Source: Granulosicoccus sp964352535
GTDB lineage: Bacteria; Pseudomonadota; Gammaproteobacteria; Granulosicoccales; Granulosicoccaceae
Direction of reading: 5' to 3'
Length of the DNA stretch: 7,300 bases
Assembly: GCA_964352535.1 (NCBI GenBank)
Contig: CAYGSW010000285.1
Coordinates: 1-7,300 of the forward strand
Shown here: piece by piece, positions 6,093 through 7,300 of the stretch
Numbering within the stretch: position 1 is the first letter of the stretch
Layout of the letters: the number at the start of each line of letters is the position of its first letter
Program-made: the position numbers and the translations under genes
Notes under the pieces: model-generated
Database searches by the model: none
What the model saw: the letters and a program-made list of their open reading frames with translations, nothing else
Told to the model about the DNA's origin: nothing

Positions 6093-7044
6093 TCACTGGG
6101 ACAATCGCTCCACCAGTTCCACTCGGCGGCTTAGCGCACGACCCTGATCATTGCGGTTCGTAGAAACCGGAGAGTACGGACCTGCACCAAATGGCGTTAG
6201 TCGAGCTGCATCGGCACCTTGTCTTACCAGAGCATCGACTACCGATGCTGCACGTGCTTCAGATAAAGACTGATTCAGCGTAATGTCACCGGTATCATCA
6301 GTGTGTCCAACAACGTAGAGTGATAGCTCGGCTTGCGTATCAAGCAACTGCTTGACCAATGCCAGGGTTTCGTCAGATTCAGCTCGCAATGTTGCCTTGC
6401 CTGTATCAAATTGAATGCCGTAGAGTGCAATGCGACCACTGCGTTCCAGGGCACTGGTTATCTTATCCACACTGATCGCTACTTTTCCGGTTTGTAGCTG
6501 GGCAGGTTATATCAAATCGATCAGGTAGTCGACACCCAAGTCAGCAGAATAGCCTTTAACAAATACACCAAGCCATAACTCTGGATTTGGCAGTTTGGCT
6601 GCTATGTAGTAGTGATGTTGTGGAGTAATGTTCGTTGCAACAAGCGAATCCAGTGGCTCAGCCCATCCCCTGGCACTCTCGCCGCACTCTATTGCCTTGC
6701 ATTCATAGAGAATTTCAAAACCTTCCGCAACGATAGCCTCTCGAAAGTTGGCGTACACCTGCAGAGCAGTTGTGCCGTTGCCGCTGCGCACCCACCAGTG
6801 TTGTCTTCGCACCCGTCCTTCCAGGTTTTGAACTGTTGCGCTTTTGTATCCCTGTTCAGATTGCTCGGGTTTGCTTAGGGGCAGAGAGTAGGGGGCGAAT
6901 TCGTAATCTGTTTTCACGTTCTTCGGCGTTGGGGTGTTGGTTGAATTGGATTGGCAGGTCGGCGGCTATTGCGGGATAAGCTGGAATGTAAAAGAGCAGT
7001 AGAGCTAGACTAGTCAGGGTTGTTGTATGTGAATGATTCTGCAT
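6093..7044 (-). pseudogene. Broken gene for an exported DUF4892-like/OmpA C-terminal domain protein
   Basis: Three ORF pieces form one ancestral gene of about 316 codons. The first (from ATG 7042-7044) encodes a Sec signal peptide with probable cleavage after Ala27 (AIA|ADL). The second (up to 6917) continues with YEFAPYSLPLSK and a globular segment typical of the DUF4892 domain found before OmpA domains. The third (6093-6470) is a full OmpA-like peptidoglycan-binding domain, with LYGIQFDTGKA, VVGHTDDTG, LSEARA and GRALSRRVELV. Two lesions separate them. An extra base, best placed in the TTTT run at 6911-6914, shifts the frame; removing one T gives a continuous HPNAEERETDYEFAPYSL reading. An in-frame TAA at 6507-6509 stands just before PAQLQTGKVAISVDK, which reads straight into the OmpA domain in the same frame. 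The product would have been periplasmic and cell-wall binding. A sequencing error could explain one lesion but hardly both. Confidence 0.85.
6507..6509 (-). other. In-frame nonsense codon inside the OmpA-domain gene
   Basis: TAA follows YLIDLI and precedes PAQLQTGK in the same frame. A single G-to-T change from GAA (Glu) would explain it, since relatives as remembered carry an acidic or polar residue here. This lesion is independent of the frameshift some 400 bases upstream in the gene. Confidence 0.7.
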
Positions 7045-7176
7045 GATTTCAAGTTGTTTGAGTTTTCATTTATGGTTGATTAAGTACACGTTTAGCAGAA
7101 GATTTGTATTGGAGGAAAATGGTTTAGGCACAACACTCCCACACTTCTAATGGATAAAACCTATGTTGATCAATAG

Positions 7177-7193
7177 CCAAATATTCTATTTGG
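7177..7193. repeat. Perfect 7-bp hairpin CCAAATA/TATTTGG
   Basis: CCAAATA-TTC-TATTTGG lies about 130 bases upstream of the broken OmpA-domain gene, in a region without ORFs. It is AT-rich and has no T tract. It may be part of the repeat structure that continues to the window end. Confidence 0.4.
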
Positions 7194-7210
7194 TTGTGGC
7201 AGCCCAAAAG

Positions 7211-7256
7211 CGTTACACCGCTTTGACAATTTGCTATACAAATTTCTAGTGTAACG
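7211..7256. repeat. Nested inverted repeats, possible element end or operator
   Basis: Outer arms CGTTACAC (7211-7218) and GTGTAACG (7249-7256) are a perfect 8-bp inverted repeat. Inside is a second one, AATTTG (7228-7233) and CAAATT (7239-7244), around CTATA. TTGACA at 7223-7228 resembles a -35 box. The octamer TTTGACAA at 7222-7229 recurs at 7293-7300. The arrangement resembles the subterminal structure of a mobile or repeat element, or a promoter-operator for a gene beyond the window. Confidence 0.4.
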
Positions 7257-7263
7257 GGAGTCC

Positions 7264-7280
7264 CCCCAGCTCTGCTGGGG
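7264..7280. repeat. Strong GC hairpin CCCCAGC-TCT-GCTGGGG
   Basis: A perfect 7-bp stem with a 3-base loop lies eight bases after the preceding inverted repeat. No U tract follows on either strand, so it is not a standard intrinsic terminator. It is similar in style to REP or IS200/IS605-type end hairpins, but no transposase is inside the window. Confidence 0.5.
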
Positions 7281-7300
7281 AGGCCACCATAGTTTGACAA

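Noticed and set aside
6911..6914. Programmed frameshift in the OmpA-domain gene
   Set aside because: A run of only four T's is a poor slippery site, and the second lesion, an in-frame stop, would still prevent a full product.
6507..6917. Independent gene starting with GTG at 6917
   Set aside because: It lacks a signal peptide, begins mid-domain, and joins smoothly to the upstream signal-peptide ORF once one T of the 6911-6914 run is removed.
7264..7280. Intrinsic terminator
   Set aside because: The stem is strong but no T run follows on either strand.

Overview
The window looks like part of a gammaproteobacterial chromosome. The evidence is a HipA/HipB pair close in sequence to the E. coli proteins, an Sec-exported OmpA-domain gene of the type seen in Pseudomonas and marine Gammaproteobacteria, and a Thr/Pro/Asp-rich lipoprotein. 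No species can be named from this sequence alone.

Left part (1-2717): this reads as the right end of a horizontally acquired island. A 409-base leader with no recognisable gene precedes a two-gene restriction-modification unit: a C5-cytosine DNA methyltransferase (410-1531) and an HNH endonuclease with a duplicated winged-helix-like module (1531-2502). The two genes share one base at their junction. After 163 noncoding bases comes a 52-base remnant (2666-2717) that is exactly the 3' part of a tRNA-Leu gene, from the anticodon loop through CCA. This is the scar expected where an integrase-driven island inserted into a tRNA gene. The intact tRNA and the integrase should lie to the left, outside the window.

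Middle part (2724-4397): a complete hipBA toxin-antitoxin operon on the minus strand ends six bases from the tRNA scar. Upstream of hipB are four regularly spaced copies of TATGA-N8-TCATA. They have the same architecture as the E. coli HipB operator (TATCC-N8-GGATA) but a different half-site.

Right part (4471-7300): a minus-strand lipoprotein gene of unknown function is followed by a 410-base intergenic gap. Next is a minus-strand gene coding for a signal peptide, a DUF4892-like domain and an OmpA C-terminal domain, broken by one frameshift and one in-frame stop. The last ~90 bases hold nested inverted repeats and a strong GC hairpin that may be the edge of a repeat or insertion element cut by the window end.

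Functionally, the restriction-modification unit and hipBA are two separate modules of the defence/addiction type on either side of an island junction. The lipoprotein and the OmpA-domain pseudogene are cell-envelope genes of the presumed host backbone.
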